A DNA stretch of 64,000 nucleotides from Chitinophagales bacterium (lineage in GTDB: Bacteria > Bacteroidota > Bacteroidia > Chitinophagales > Saprospiraceae). The notes beneath the pieces are model-generated. The model searched no databases. It was given only the letters and a program-made list of their open reading frames with translations, and was not told the origin of the DNA. The position numbers were made by a program, and so were the translations under genes. This document shows, one piece after another, positions 33,337-41,799 of this stretch (position 1 is the stretch's first letter; the number at the start of each line of letters is the position of its first letter). The DNA lies in the NCBI GenBank assembly GCA_017303875.1, contig JAFLBP010000001.1, positions 1 through 64,000 on the forward strand, given 5' to 3'.

Positions 33337-34566
33337 CTATTTATAAAGCAGGTAGTTTTCCCTTATGGCTTTAAAAGCCTCCAGATCGGCCTGCCAGCCC
33401 ATGCGAATACTGTCTTCCGGCACACCGGCAATAATTTGCTTGCGTAGTTGCCCATTTCCCGTCAGCAATTCAAAAAAGCCGTTATTCAGGAAAAAAACGG
33501 GCTTGTTCGGAAAGTCCTGATAGGTTTTTATAAATAAGGCCAGGTCAATTTTATCGCGTTTGCGCAAGCTGTCCAAAGGCAGCGACCTGAAATCAACGCC
33601 TTTGCACTCCATGCCTTTTTGCGGCGGAGTTTTGGAGGCTTTGTTGGATCGGGGCACAAAACGAAAAGAGTCCAGCGCATTATCGGGATGACCGAGTACC
33701 TGAAAAGGAAAATCCGTGCCGCGCCCCATGCTGAAAGAAGTGCCTTCAAACAGGCAAAGTCCGGGATACAGCAGCACGGCTCTGGTATTGGGCAGGTTGG
33801 GGGAAGGCGGAATGCTGATGTCCACCGGGGTATGGTGGGTGTAGGATTGGCAGGGAATGACGCGCAGAAAAAATTCCGGACAAGGGTCGCCGATCCAGTA
33901 TTCTCCGACAAACAATCGGGCCAGCTCGCCCACCGTACAGCCGTGGGCAATGGGCAAAGGCGCAATGCCGATAAAAGACTGGTAGCGCATGTCCAGCACC
34001 GGCCCGTCGATCAGGTGGCCGTTCGGATTGGGTCGATCCAGCACGATCACCGGCTTGCCCATTTCCGCGCAGGCTTCCAGCACATAATACAAGGTACTGA
34101 TATAGGTGTAAAAACGCGTGCCGACGTCCTGAATATCAAACACCACTACATCTAAGCCTTCGAGGTCGCGGAGTTGCGGTTTTTTATTTTTCCCGTACAA
34201 AGAAGCGACCGGCACACCCGTGCGCACGTCGATGTCGTCTTTGATTTCAGCGCCAGCCTCTTCTTCGCCCCGAAAACCGTGTTCAGGTGCAAATACCCGG
34301 CTCACGCAGAGGTTCAGCCGGCAGAGTGTATCCAGCAGATGGGTGTTGCCGATGCGGGAGGTGTGGTTGACCACCAATCCCACCTGTTTATCCTGCAAGA
34401 GCGGAAGCCAGCGTTCCGTTTGTTCGGCGCCGGTGCGCAAGAGTTGCGCAACTGCCGGGCGCGAGGGCAGCAGCAGGCATACTGCGACAAATATTTTTAA
34501 AAAAAGCGCGACTTTATTGCCACTTAAAACAAATCGTTGATTAATTTTGCCCAATCTATTTTGCAT
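33337..34566 (-). CDS. namZ: DUF1343 family exo-beta-N-acetylmuramidase (NamZ-like)
   Basis: The 409-residue product has a hydrophobic signal region (VALFLKIFVAVCLLLPSRPAVAQ) and the DUF1343 body: VGLVVNHTSRIG, VFAPEHGFRGEEEAGAEIKD, GVPVASLYGKNKKP, VVVFDIQDVGTRFYTYISTL, VLDRPNPNGHLIDGPVLD, and SMGRGTDFPFQVLGHP. Characterised members (NamZ) remove non-reducing MurNAc residues from peptidoglycan fragments, so a role in cell-wall recycling is likely. The ATG at 34566 is chosen because it places the signal peptide near the N-terminus and avoids overlap with the divergent nuclease gene, whose start is only 4 bases away. Confidence 0.9.
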   Translation of the reverse strand: MQNRLGKINQRFVLSGNKVALFLKIFVAVCLLLPSRPAVAQLLRTGAEQTERWLPLLQDKQVGLVVNHTSRIGNTHLLDTLCRLNLCVSRVFAPEHGFRGEEEAGAEIKDDIDVRTGVPVASLYGKNKKPQLRDLEGLDVVVFDIQDVGTRFYTYISTLYYVLEACAEMGKPVIVLDRPNPNGHLIDGPVLDMRYQSFIGIAPLPIAHGCTVGELARLFVGEYWIGDPCPEFFLRVIPCQSYTHHTPVDISIPPSPNLPNTRAVLLYPGLCLFEGTSFSMGRGTDFPFQVLGHPDNALDSFRFVPRSNKASKTPPQKGMECKGVDFRSLPLDSLRKRDKIDLALFIKTYQDFPNKPVFFLNNGFFELLTGNGQLRKQIIAGVPEDSIRMGWQADLEAFKAIRENYLLYK

Positions 34567-34570
34567 TGTT

Positions 34571-35935
34571 TTGTACGCCATTGTTGACATCGAGACTACC
34601 GGCGGCCTTGCCCGCTCAGAACGCATCACTGAAATTGCGATCGTCTTGCACGACGGGCAGCAGGTAGTCGACACTTTTTCCTCGCTCATCAATCCGGAGC
34701 GCAGCATCCCGACTTATATTACCCAATTGACCGGCATTACCGATCAGATGGTGGCGGATGCGCCTAAATTTTACGAAATTGCCCGCAAAATCGTGGAAAT
34801 GACCGAGGGCGCCATCTTTGTGGCGCACAATGTTACGTTCGATTATAATTTTATCAAAGAAGAATTTGCGCGCTTAGGTTTTACCTTTACCCGAAAGCAA
34901 CTTTGTACGGTGCGTTTGTCGAGGAAAGTATTTCCCGGATTGCGCTCCTACAGCCTGAGTAACCTCAAAAAGGAGTTCGGTATTGTGGCGGATAAAAGTC
35001 ACCGCGCTTTAGACGACACCTTAGCCACCGTTCAGTTGTTTGAACGCATCCTTGAAGCGCAGGCGGGCAACGACATAAAAGCCCTCGTCAACCACGGCGT
35101 TAAAGAGACCAAACTCCCGCCCAATATTACCCTGGAGCGCCTGCACACCATCCCTGAAGCCTGCGGCGTCTATTACCTGCACGATGCCAAAGGCGATGTA
35201 ATTTATGTGGGTAAAAGCCTGAATATTCGCAAGCGCCTGTTTGAACACTTTTCGGATTTGAGTCCGAAAGGCGAAAAAATGCGCACGGGCGTGGACGACA
35301 TCAGCTACGAAATTACGGGCAGTGAACTGATCGCCCTTTTACACGAAAGCGCCGAAATCAAACGCCTGCAACCGCGCATCAACCGGGCCTTGCGCAAGCG
35401 CGAGTTTAACGCCGCCATTTTCACCTACACCGATCAGCGCGGCTACCGATGCTTAGCCATTGGCAAAAAAACTGCCAAAAACGCGGCGCAATTACAAAGT
35501 ATTGCCGATTACCCCAAACTCGACCATGCCAAAGCGCACCTGATGAGTTTGGTGCGGCAATTTGAGCTTTGCCACAAGTTAGCCAACCTTGATTTTCATG
35601 AGCATGCCTGTTTCCACTACGGCCTGAAACAATGTCGGGGCGCCTGCGTGGGCGAGGAAAGTCCGGAAAGCTACAACGAACGCGTTGCAGAAGCGTTGCG
35701 GGTACTCGACAAGCGCCTGCAAGGCAGTTTTATCCTGCTGGAGCCGGGCCGCACGCCCGATGAGCAGGGGTATATCATTGTGGAAGACGGTAAATACCTC
35801 GGTTTCGGCTATGCCGATCGGACGGAGGCTGCGCCGCCTTATGAAGATTTACTGGAAAATTTACAGCCCTGCCCCATCACCGATCCGGATGCCGGACGTA
35901 TAATTCAGAGCTGGAAAACAGAGAAGAAGCGATGA
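34571..35935 (+). CDS. DnaQ-like 3'-5' exonuclease fused to UvrC/Cho-like GIY-YIG domain
   Basis: The product has an N-terminal DEDDh exonuclease domain (YAIVDIETTGGLARSERITE, GAIFVAHNVTFDYNFIKEEF, SHRALDDTLATVQLF) and a GIY-YIG endonuclease domain from about residue 195 (GVYYLHDAKGDVIYVGKSLN, then IRKRLFEHF). The tail has cysteine-containing sequence (HYGLKQCRGACVGEES) resembling UvrC. I place the start at the TTG codon 34571 because relatives begin MYAIVDIETTGG; no ATG is available. It is probably involved in DNA repair, in the same way as polymerase III epsilon/Cho fusions. Starts are back-to-back with namZ, so each promoter must lie in the other gene. Confidence 0.88.
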   Translation: MYAIVDIETTGGLARSERITEIAIVLHDGQQVVDTFSSLINPERSIPTYITQLTGITDQMVADAPKFYEIARKIVEMTEGAIFVAHNVTFDYNFIKEEFARLGFTFTRKQLCTVRLSRKVFPGLRSYSLSNLKKEFGIVADKSHRALDDTLATVQLFERILEAQAGNDIKALVNHGVKETKLPPNITLERLHTIPEACGVYYLHDAKGDVIYVGKSLNIRKRLFEHFSDLSPKGEKMRTGVDDISYEITGSELIALLHESAEIKRLQPRINRALRKREFNAAIFTYTDQRGYRCLAIGKKTAKNAAQLQSIADYPKLDHAKAHLMSLVRQFELCHKLANLDFHEHACFHYGLKQCRGACVGEESPESYNERVAEALRVLDKRLQGSFILLEPGRTPDEQGYIIVEDGKYLGFGYADRTEAAPPYEDLLENLQPCPITDPDAGRIIQSWKTEKKR

Positions 35936-35963
35936 GTGATGAGTGATGTGGGTAGAGCGCGGG

Positions 35964-36076
35964 GTTTCGCACGGATGTTACACAGAAAATTTCGCACAGA
36001 AGGGCACGGATATTTCACACTGAAGGCACAGAATCTGTGTTTTCTGTGTGGGGGATCTGTGCTTTTCTGTGCGAAA
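35964..36076. repeat. CACAGA-family inverted repeat
   Basis: TTTCGCACAGAAGGGCACGGAT (from 35990) is inverted near 36055-36076 with three mismatches; the interior is rich in CACAGA/TCTGTG, and a further TTTCGCACGGATGTTACAC copy begins at 35964. It shares arms with 13471-13610. Part of the unit (TTTCGCACAGATGTTACAGA) recurs at 36855-36874. Confidence 0.7.
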
Positions 36077-36190
36077 CAATACGTGGCCGGGGGCGGAGCC
36101 CAATTTCCTTGAAAAACAGGAACAAGGCCCGTATAATTTGCGTTAAGCAGTTTTTGATTTCATAAAAACATCAAATACTGAAACCACACC

Positions 36191-36844
36191 ATGAACCTGT
36201 TTCACCTTTCCCCGGAAACAATTGCCCATTTACAAAAATGCATTGGCGGCACTCTGGAAATTATACATACACAAGGAGGTACGGTTTCCAAAGGAGATGG
36301 TGTTGTTTTCAGGGGCTATGGTATGTTGTCTTTGGTTGTCTACAAAGCAACCTGGCGGTACAAATGGCGACTCGGATTTCACGAAAGCAGCGATACCCTG
36401 TACAGTGAATGTTATGCATGGGAGCATACGGTTCCTTTTAAAGAAAGATATAATCCGCGCACCACCGAGGTGAATTACGACTTCGATGGCGGAGAAGGCA
36501 AAAAGTATCCAATCTGTTTTAGAATTTCAAACAAAACTGAAGAATGGAACCCTGCTGCCAATACAATCAAATCCATCAAAATCTATCACTATGTTGGCAT
36601 ATTCGATCACGAAGCTGAGGAGGAAGCAGAAAGCACCGAATCCCATGCCGATTGCTTAGCCTTTATTGACTTTGAAACAGAAACCGGCCGGAGAATCATT
36701 ATTTATGCGGAAGATGTGCCGGATTGTTATGAAATCCATTTCGACGACCTGGAACTGCTCAATTACCGACTGGCAGAAATCCATGATGATCCCGGAAAGA
36801 CATTTGGGCTGGTGCGGTACCCCTTGCGGCATGAATTGCGGTGA
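36191..36844 (+). CDS. Hypothetical cytoplasmic protein
   Basis: The 217-residue product has no signal peptide, and I recognise no family. It is acidic, rich in Tyr, Trp and Glu, with alternating strands (YKATWRYKWRLGFHESSDTL, IICFRISNKTEEW-type) and an acidic central run (DHEAEEEAESTESHADC). It lies between CACAGA-type repeats. The composition suggests a soluble globular protein; function unknown. Confidence 0.6.
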   Translation: MNLFHLSPETIAHLQKCIGGTLEIIHTQGGTVSKGDGVVFRGYGMLSLVVYKATWRYKWRLGFHESSDTLYSECYAWEHTVPFKERYNPRTTEVNYDFDGGEGKKYPICFRISNKTEEWNPAANTIKSIKIYHYVGIFDHEAEEEAESTESHADCLAFIDFETETGRRIIIYAEDVPDCYEIHFDDLELLNYRLAEIHDDPGKTFGLVRYPLRHELR

Positions 36845-36975
36845 GGAGGTTGGTTTCGCACAGATGTTACAGAACGAACGATCAGTTAATAATATGTTAA
36901 CTGTAAAAAAAAAAAAAACGTTTTTCGTAAATTTCACTATAATTTTGATTATTCTTTAACTAAAACTATCAAAAC

Positions 36976-37245
36976 ATGAAAAAAGTCATATTTCTTACGG
37001 CTTATTGCCTATTCATCTATCCACTTTTTGCTGCAGTACCTTGCCAATGTAAGCAGGAAGAAGGTAACACAATGACCACTACTACCTATTTTGCTGAAGG
37101 AGGTTGCTGTTCCGGGGTTGTACAAGACAATGATTTTGCACTTATAGAAATTTGGGAAAAAAATGAAGGCACAACATATTCCCTAATTGATACTAACGTA
37201 ATTAGCGCACAAGCTGGTCAGAGCAACTGTTGTAATCAACACTAA
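36976..37245 (+). CDS. Small secreted cysteine-rich protein (paralog 1)
   Basis: The 89-residue product has a signal peptide (MKKVIFLTAYCLFIYPLFAA) and a mature part with the cysteine pattern CxC...GGCCSG...SNCC. It is a tandem paralog of the next gene (11 bases downstream), which has CxC...GCCTG...SACC at the same spacing. Six cysteines in about 70 residues suggest disulfides. Preceded by a poly-A run and a TAATTTTG -7-like box at 36940-36947. Function unknown. Confidence 0.65.
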   Translation: MKKVIFLTAYCLFIYPLFAAVPCQCKQEEGNTMTTTTYFAEGGCCSGVVQDNDFALIEIWEKNEGTTYSLIDTNVISAQAGQSNCCNQH

Positions 37246-37256
37246 AATAACAAATT

Positions 37257-37535
37257 ATGAAGTCAAAAATTGCAACTTGCCTTTTGCTGCTATTGAGCAG
37301 CACTTTTCTTCATGCAATACCTACAAAATGTAGGTGCGATAGCCAAAGCGGCAGCACGCTTACTGTACATCAATATTTTGTTGGCGACCAGGAAGGCTGC
37401 TGTACAGGAACTGCGGTAGATTTAGCTGCGATGCAAATCATCTTTGAGTTAAATGAAAAAGGGGTTTGGCGCTATGTTTCCGAGTCTGCTGTTACTGGAG
37501 CTGCGGCACAGTCCGCGTGCTGCCCCAATCAATAA
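37257..37535 (+). CDS. Small secreted cysteine-rich protein (paralog 2)
   Basis: The 92-residue product has a signal peptide (MKSKIATCLLLLLSSTFLHA) and repeats the CxC...GCC...SACC pattern of its neighbour (KCRCDSQSGSTLTVHQYFVG, EGCCTGTAVD, QSACCPNQ). The pair diverged after duplication: overall identity looks modest but cysteine spacing is kept. Co-transcription is likely. Function unknown. Confidence 0.65.
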   Translation: MKSKIATCLLLLLSSTFLHAIPTKCRCDSQSGSTLTVHQYFVGDQEGCCTGTAVDLAAMQIIFELNEKGVWRYVSESAVTGAAAQSACCPNQ

Positions 37536-37596
37536 GGAAGTTTTTTCAGCGCTTCTATTTCAACTTTACACCATCATTTTTTAAAATAACTGGCAA

Positions 37597-38178
37597 ATGA
37601 AAAACACATTTCAACTCGCAGCATTTGGCATTTTGTTCTTGCTTACCCAGGCATGTTCCTCCATAGAGGAGCCGGTGAACGCAAATGCAGAAATTCCCGA
37701 CAACAAAAAGATAAGCACAGGTCGTCTGCCGGGTGTTTATCCGGATACCCTCGAATGTGAAAAGGCCATGGCAAGCCAAACATACGGCTATGGTTGGAAA
37801 AACCTTGACAGCTACTACCGAAATTCAATTCCCAGGTACCACAACAATACTGATTACACAGAAAATCTGAAAAAGCATGTAATCGCTTTGTTAACACTTC
37901 CTGATTTGGGCTTTTTTCAGGAAGCCGATAAATCAACCATTGCGTTTTACATCAATGAAATGAAGGATTTTTCATTCACTGATACCAAAACCATGCTTAA
38001 ATACTTGAGCGCAATGGAAGGTACATGGCCAAATGAGAAAATCAAGGCAATCGCTTTGGAATCGTACAACAAAACGATTCAATACTTCAAAACAGAAATG
38101 CCCCCATCTGCACTACCCAAGTATCAGGCTCAGTTCGATCAACTAAAAGCATACGGCGAAAGCCTTAGCGTTCGATAA
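37597..38178 (+). CDS. Lipoprotein of unknown function
   Basis: The 193-residue product has a lipoprotein signal (FGILFLLTQACSSIEEP, lipobox TQAC). The mature part is alpha-helical and charged (NLKKHVIALLTLPDLGFFQE, TMLKYLSAMEGTWPNEKIKA). It lies 61 bases after the cysteine-rich pair, and an inverted repeat follows. No family recognised. Confidence 0.6.
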   Translation: MKNTFQLAAFGILFLLTQACSSIEEPVNANAEIPDNKKISTGRLPGVYPDTLECEKAMASQTYGYGWKNLDSYYRNSIPRYHNNTDYTENLKKHVIALLTLPDLGFFQEADKSTIAFYINEMKDFSFTDTKTMLKYLSAMEGTWPNEKIKAIALESYNKTIQYFKTEMPPSALPKYQAQFDQLKAYGESLSVR

Positions 38179-38200
38179 ACAGCTGAAATCAGAGATTTTT

Positions 38201-38249
38201 GTGCGTTTGAGTGTTTTTGGATGTTTTACTTGGATACACTCAAACGCAC
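38201..38249. repeat. Perfect 14-bp inverted repeat after lipoprotein gene
   Basis: Arms 38201-38214 and 38236-38249 are perfect inverses around a 21-base T-rich loop. It lies between the lipoprotein stop and the tmRNA promoter and probably acts as a terminator, although no long T-run follows. Confidence 0.5.
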
Positions 38250-38252
38250 TTC

Positions 38253-38283
38253 TTGCATCATAATGTTAATTCCCGTATCTTTG
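38253..38283 (+). promoter_or_regulatory. tmRNA promoter TTG-N20-TATCTTTG
   Basis: TTG (38253-38255) and TATCTTTG (38276-38283) are 20 bases apart, about 46 bases upstream of the mature tmRNA 5' end. Confidence 0.75.
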
Positions 38284-38329
38284 TCGCCCTTTGGAAAAAG
38301 ATCCGAAGGTTTTCGATTACACAACACTT

Positions 38330-38729
38330 GGGGCTGCCTGGTATTGACGGGAAAGTGTAGTCGGTTCGTAAGCATGCCGGAGCATGAGCGGTTACTCCGT
38401 TAAAAACAACGTTCAAACAATAGTTGGCAACACTCAGTTTGCCATGGCAGCCTAATTCTAGAGAGTTAGAATGCCTTTGCGCCGCGTGAGGCCACCCGCT
38501 CAGCGGGTCCCCTCCCTGCCTTGAAGCCTGCTACACAGGACGCCGCGTATCAAACCTTTGTAGGCTGGTCTGACAGAAGTCTCGGCTGTTGGATGAGATT
38601 TAGAGGATAAGGTGTGGTCGGTTGGTCCCGGAACCAAACCACGCTCGAAAACCCAATCTGGTACTAAGCATGTAGAAAGCGTCTCGACGCTTTGTCCGGA
38701 CGCGGGTTCGAATCCCGCCAGCTCCACCA
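38330..38729 (+). ncRNA. ssrA: tmRNA (transfer-messenger RNA)
   Basis: The 400-nt RNA rescues stalled ribosomes by trans-translation. The acceptor stem forms between GGGGCTG (38330-38336) and CAGCTCC, followed by encoded ACCA (38726-38729). The T-arm is GCGGGTTCGAATCCCGC. The tag frame begins at GGC 38426 after AATAGTT and reads GNTQFAMAA, with stop TAA at 38453-38455. FAMAA is a variant of the usual ALAA degron end. CCTGGTATTGACGGG near the 5' end is typical of tmRNA. Long minus-strand open frames over it are spurious. Confidence 0.95.
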
Positions 38730-38738
38730 TCTAAATTT

Positions 38739-38773
38739 AAAGCCGCTCAGTATTGAAACTGGGCGGCTTTTTC
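38739..38773 (+). terminator. Intrinsic terminator after tmRNA
   Basis: AAGCCGCTCAGT (38740-38751) pairs with ACTGGGCGGCTT (38758-38769), apart from one mismatch, and is followed by TTTTC. Confidence 0.8.
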
Positions 38774-38825
38774 ATTTCCCGCAGAATGAGTAGAATTCCT
38801 TCCACGCACAAAAAAACGGGCGTTT

Positions 38826-39224
38826 TCAGTTCAACCTTTTTCCAGTAGCGTCGAAGATCAAATCCTTATTTTTGACTTCTGCTTCATACACGGTTGATCC
38901 GTCGGCTTTTTCAATGCGGGCGGCTTCTTTTACTTTTTTGACTTTCAAGGCAGTACGGATGGGTGCGGGTAGTTCCGAAAATGCGATTTCAGTTTCCGTT
39001 TCGAGCCAGTGACCGTCAGCAGAAAAATTAGCGGACATCTCCTGACTATTTGCCAGTTCAAACGCTGCTTCCCATTCTCCGTTTTTTCCCTTCGACCAAT
39101 CTACGTCTTTTACATTGGAAAATTTTTGCTGGAACGCTGCAAGAACCGCTTGCGGTGGGTTTTCGGAAAATGCCGTCGCGCAAGAAACGAACGTGAAAAG
39201 GCTTAAAAGCATAATTTTTTTCAT
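38826..39224 (-). CDS. PepSY-like (BLIP-like) secreted protein
   Basis: The 132-residue product has a signal peptide (MKKIMLLSLFTFVSCATAFS) and one PepSY-like/DUF2874 unit pattern (AVLAAFQQKFSNVKDVDWSKGK, EWEAAFELANSQEMSANFSADG, WLETETEIAFSELPAPI, ARIEKADGSTVYEAEVKNKD). Bacteroidota place such periplasmic proteins next to two-component systems and TonB receptors, as here. It may modulate the sensor or a protease. The ATG at 39224 is preferred to the upstream frame start at 39305. It has its own -7 box. Confidence 0.82.
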   Translation of the reverse strand: MKKIMLLSLFTFVSCATAFSENPPQAVLAAFQQKFSNVKDVDWSKGKNGEWEAAFELANSQEMSANFSADGHWLETETEIAFSELPAPIRTALKVKKVKEAARIEKADGSTVYEAEVKNKDLIFDATGKRLN

Positions 39225-39256
39225 TGTCAAGTATTTTATCTGAATGAGAGATAAGG

Positions 39257-39264
39257 CAAAGGTA
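39257..39264 (-). promoter_or_regulatory. Bacteroidota -7 box TACCTTTG (minus strand)
   Basis: The minus-strand TACCTTTG is 33 bases before the PepSY-like ATG and within the gap to the receptor gene, so that gene can be transcribed separately. Confidence 0.55.
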
Positions 39265-39292
39265 TAGGGTATTTTAGGAGAAACTTTGGAGA

Positions 39293-41725
39293 TCAAAATT
39301 TCCAATTATACCCCATCCGAATTACCTGAGTCTCGTAATAATCTGTACTCTCCAGCCTGAAATTCATCCCTTGGATACTTTTTCGGATTTCCATGGTGTT
39401 CAACAAATCAGTTGCGTTCAGCAGCAGTTCGCCCCTGCCTTTTTGAATGATTTTTTTCAAACCAACATCCAGCGAATAACGGCTGCCAATGCGACCCTGC
39501 GGCAAAAGATCGGGTGCAAGCCAGATGCTCGAAATTTGCGCCTCCCAATTTTTCGAGGCTTTTATCATCGCGTTAAATTTGAAATTACCGGAAATGATTT
39601 GTTGTTTTTCAGCCGAATAGGTCGTCGGAACAGGATAGAGATTGACCACGGTGAACGCATCAAAAGTATTTTGATAAATGTTTGTATTCGTGCTTATTGA
39701 TAGCCATTTGTAAACTTTTTGCTGCCAAACCAACTCCACGCCTGTATTCCAACTGCGTCCGGCATTCTGGAATACATTGTAAAGTAGTACACTCCCGGGT
39801 ACTTGTGTGGCGATACGCGTAATGGTGCCATCGGTAATGCGGTGGTAAATAGCTATGAAAAAACTGCCCTGCGAAAATGAGGTTTTAAACCCCAATTCGC
39901 CCGACATTGTAAACTGCGGTTGCAGTGAGGGGTTGCCGACTTTGATGAGTTCCGGCTCGTCGTATTTCGGAAAAATACGGATATCCACTTCGTTCGGGCG
40001 ATCCACGCGGCGGTTAAAAAAGAGTGTGATTTTGTTGTGTTCGTTGAACTTGTACGCCGCCCTAAGGTTCGGGAAGGGTTGAAAATAGCGGTAGCCGTCA
40101 CTTTTGTAGGTATTATGATCGGGATTTACTTCATAGTCCACCTGCACAAACTCCGTGCGCAAGCCGCCTTCAATTTCAATTTTTTCGTTTTCATAAACGT
40201 AGTTTGCATACAGGGCCGGGATTGTTTCGTAATAATTCGCCCAGCCACCCGCGTTTGTGTCGAGCGGGGAATTTTGTCCTGGAAAGAACTGCATATTTAC
40301 GGGGATCGAACGAAACCTTCCTTTGAACCCCGCCTCTACACGCCCTTGTCGCAGCGGTTTAGAATAGTCGGCATTTAAGTCCCAAACGTGTTCGTCAGAA
40401 AGCAGTTTGAAAGCATCCTCGCCGCTAAAATTGGGTAGCGTGTTGGTGAAAAAGTACTGTTCATCTTCCCGGTGAAAAGAGTAGTTCCCCGTGAAAATCA
40501 AATTATGACCTGGTTGGCGGAATTTGTGCGTGAAAACCGTTGAGCCAAACGCCGTGTACTTCACTTCATCCTCTAAAAACTGCCAAAGTCGGTAACGGTT
40601 TGGGGCTTCCGGGGTGGTCAGAAAGAAAGGCTGGTCGCCATTGTCTATGATTTTTTCGCGATTAAAAAGCCCCGAAACCGTCAATGAATTGCGCCCGTCA
40701 AAAGCATGGTCGAGACCTATTTTAGCGGTGGCGTAGTCGGTTGTGCGATTGCGCTTGACTTGCTGGAAAATCACCGTGCCGTCGTCGTAGGTACGCGTAG
40801 AAAACTCGTTTTTGTTCAATGTCGGAGCATAAAGCCAGTCGCCCTGAAAAAAAACATTTGTCGCTTTTTTTCGATAATTGGCTGAAAAAGATGGGTTTAA
40901 TTTGGGCGTTGCCTGAAACTGTGGTTGTATAGTCGGCAAGTTTTCCCGTTTTTCCCAGAGTGCGCCCGCTCCAACTACCATACCGACTTTGCCGTTGAAG
41001 CCCTGTTGTTCCTGTTTTTTGAAAACGATGTTGATGATGCCCGCGCTGGCATTGGCATCGTATTTCGCCGAAGGGTTGTTGATGATTTCGATTCGTTCGA
41101 TAGCAGAGGCGGGTAAATTGTCCAAACCCTGTTGCGAACCATAGCCTGTAAGGGCGGTCTGTTTTCCGTCAATCAGGACGACGATTTTGTCGCTGCCCCG
41201 CAATTGAACTTTGCTGTCATCACCAACGGTCACCCCCGGCAAATTAGTCATTGCCTGCAAGACCGAGCCGCCCGATTGGCTGATATTGTCGCTGACAGCA
41301 TAGGTTTTTTTATCCATTTTGCTGGAGACTCCATCAGCTTTTGCAGAGACAATTACTTCATCCAAGGTCTTCGCATCTTCCATCATTTGCAATATACCCA
41401 CGTCCAAAAATGTACTAAGTTCACCTATTACTATCCGTTGTCGCAGGATTTGGTAGCCCACATAGGTGGCTTCAAGACGGTAATTGCCTTTTTTTAAGCC
41501 CGACAATGCGAAAGCACCCGCCTCATCGGTCAAGGTTCCGGCAACGAAAGCACTGTCCTTTTCCGTTTTCAAAACGACACTTGAAAAGGCAAGTGGGGTT
41601 TGGGTTTGTGCGTCTTGTAGCTGGCCGGAAAGGGTGATGCCGCTTCCGGAGGGGTTTTGGGCGGTGATTTGCGCCGTGCAAAAAGCAGCTAAAAGGAGCG
41701 GGACAAGCAATTTTTGTATTGACAT
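39293..41725 (-). CDS. TonB-type outer-membrane receptor with carboxypeptidase-like regulatory domain
   Basis: The 810-residue product starts MSIQKLLVPLLLAAFCTAQI (signal peptide). A CarboxypepD_reg-like domain follows (GITLSGQLQDAQTQTPLAFS, YRLEATYVGYQILRQRIVIG), then a plug-like domain (YAVSDNISQSGGSVLQAMTN, VLIDGKQTALTGYG, IERIEIINNPSAKYDANASA) and a large outer-membrane beta-barrel of the OMP_b-brl_3 type, ending QVIRMGYNWKF. No TonB box is confidently seen. It would import or sense a large or scarce ligand. The position after a histidine kinase/response regulator pair suggests it is regulated by them. Confidence 0.88.
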   Translation of the reverse strand: MSIQKLLVPLLLAAFCTAQITAQNPSGSGITLSGQLQDAQTQTPLAFSSVVLKTEKDSAFVAGTLTDEAGAFALSGLKKGNYRLEATYVGYQILRQRIVIGELSTFLDVGILQMMEDAKTLDEVIVSAKADGVSSKMDKKTYAVSDNISQSGGSVLQAMTNLPGVTVGDDSKVQLRGSDKIVVLIDGKQTALTGYGSQQGLDNLPASAIERIEIINNPSAKYDANASAGIINIVFKKQEQQGFNGKVGMVVGAGALWEKRENLPTIQPQFQATPKLNPSFSANYRKKATNVFFQGDWLYAPTLNKNEFSTRTYDDGTVIFQQVKRNRTTDYATAKIGLDHAFDGRNSLTVSGLFNREKIIDNGDQPFFLTTPEAPNRYRLWQFLEDEVKYTAFGSTVFTHKFRQPGHNLIFTGNYSFHREDEQYFFTNTLPNFSGEDAFKLLSDEHVWDLNADYSKPLRQGRVEAGFKGRFRSIPVNMQFFPGQNSPLDTNAGGWANYYETIPALYANYVYENEKIEIEGGLRTEFVQVDYEVNPDHNTYKSDGYRYFQPFPNLRAAYKFNEHNKITLFFNRRVDRPNEVDIRIFPKYDEPELIKVGNPSLQPQFTMSGELGFKTSFSQGSFFIAIYHRITDGTITRIATQVPGSVLLYNVFQNAGRSWNTGVELVWQQKVYKWLSISTNTNIYQNTFDAFTVVNLYPVPTTYSAEKQQIISGNFKFNAMIKASKNWEAQISSIWLAPDLLPQGRIGSRYSLDVGLKKIIQKGRGELLLNATDLLNTMEIRKSIQGMNFRLESTDYYETQVIRMGYNWKF

Positions 41726-41799
41726 TTCTAAATCATTTTCAGGCAAAAGTCCGGGGCGATTTTGGAGAAATCTGGGAGGATGGGTTATAAAAGTATTCC

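Noticed and set aside
38500..38730. Open minus-strand frame of 76 codons over the tmRNA
   Set aside because: The DNA forms a complete tmRNA with acceptor stem, T-arm and tag frame; the minus-strand frame is incidental.
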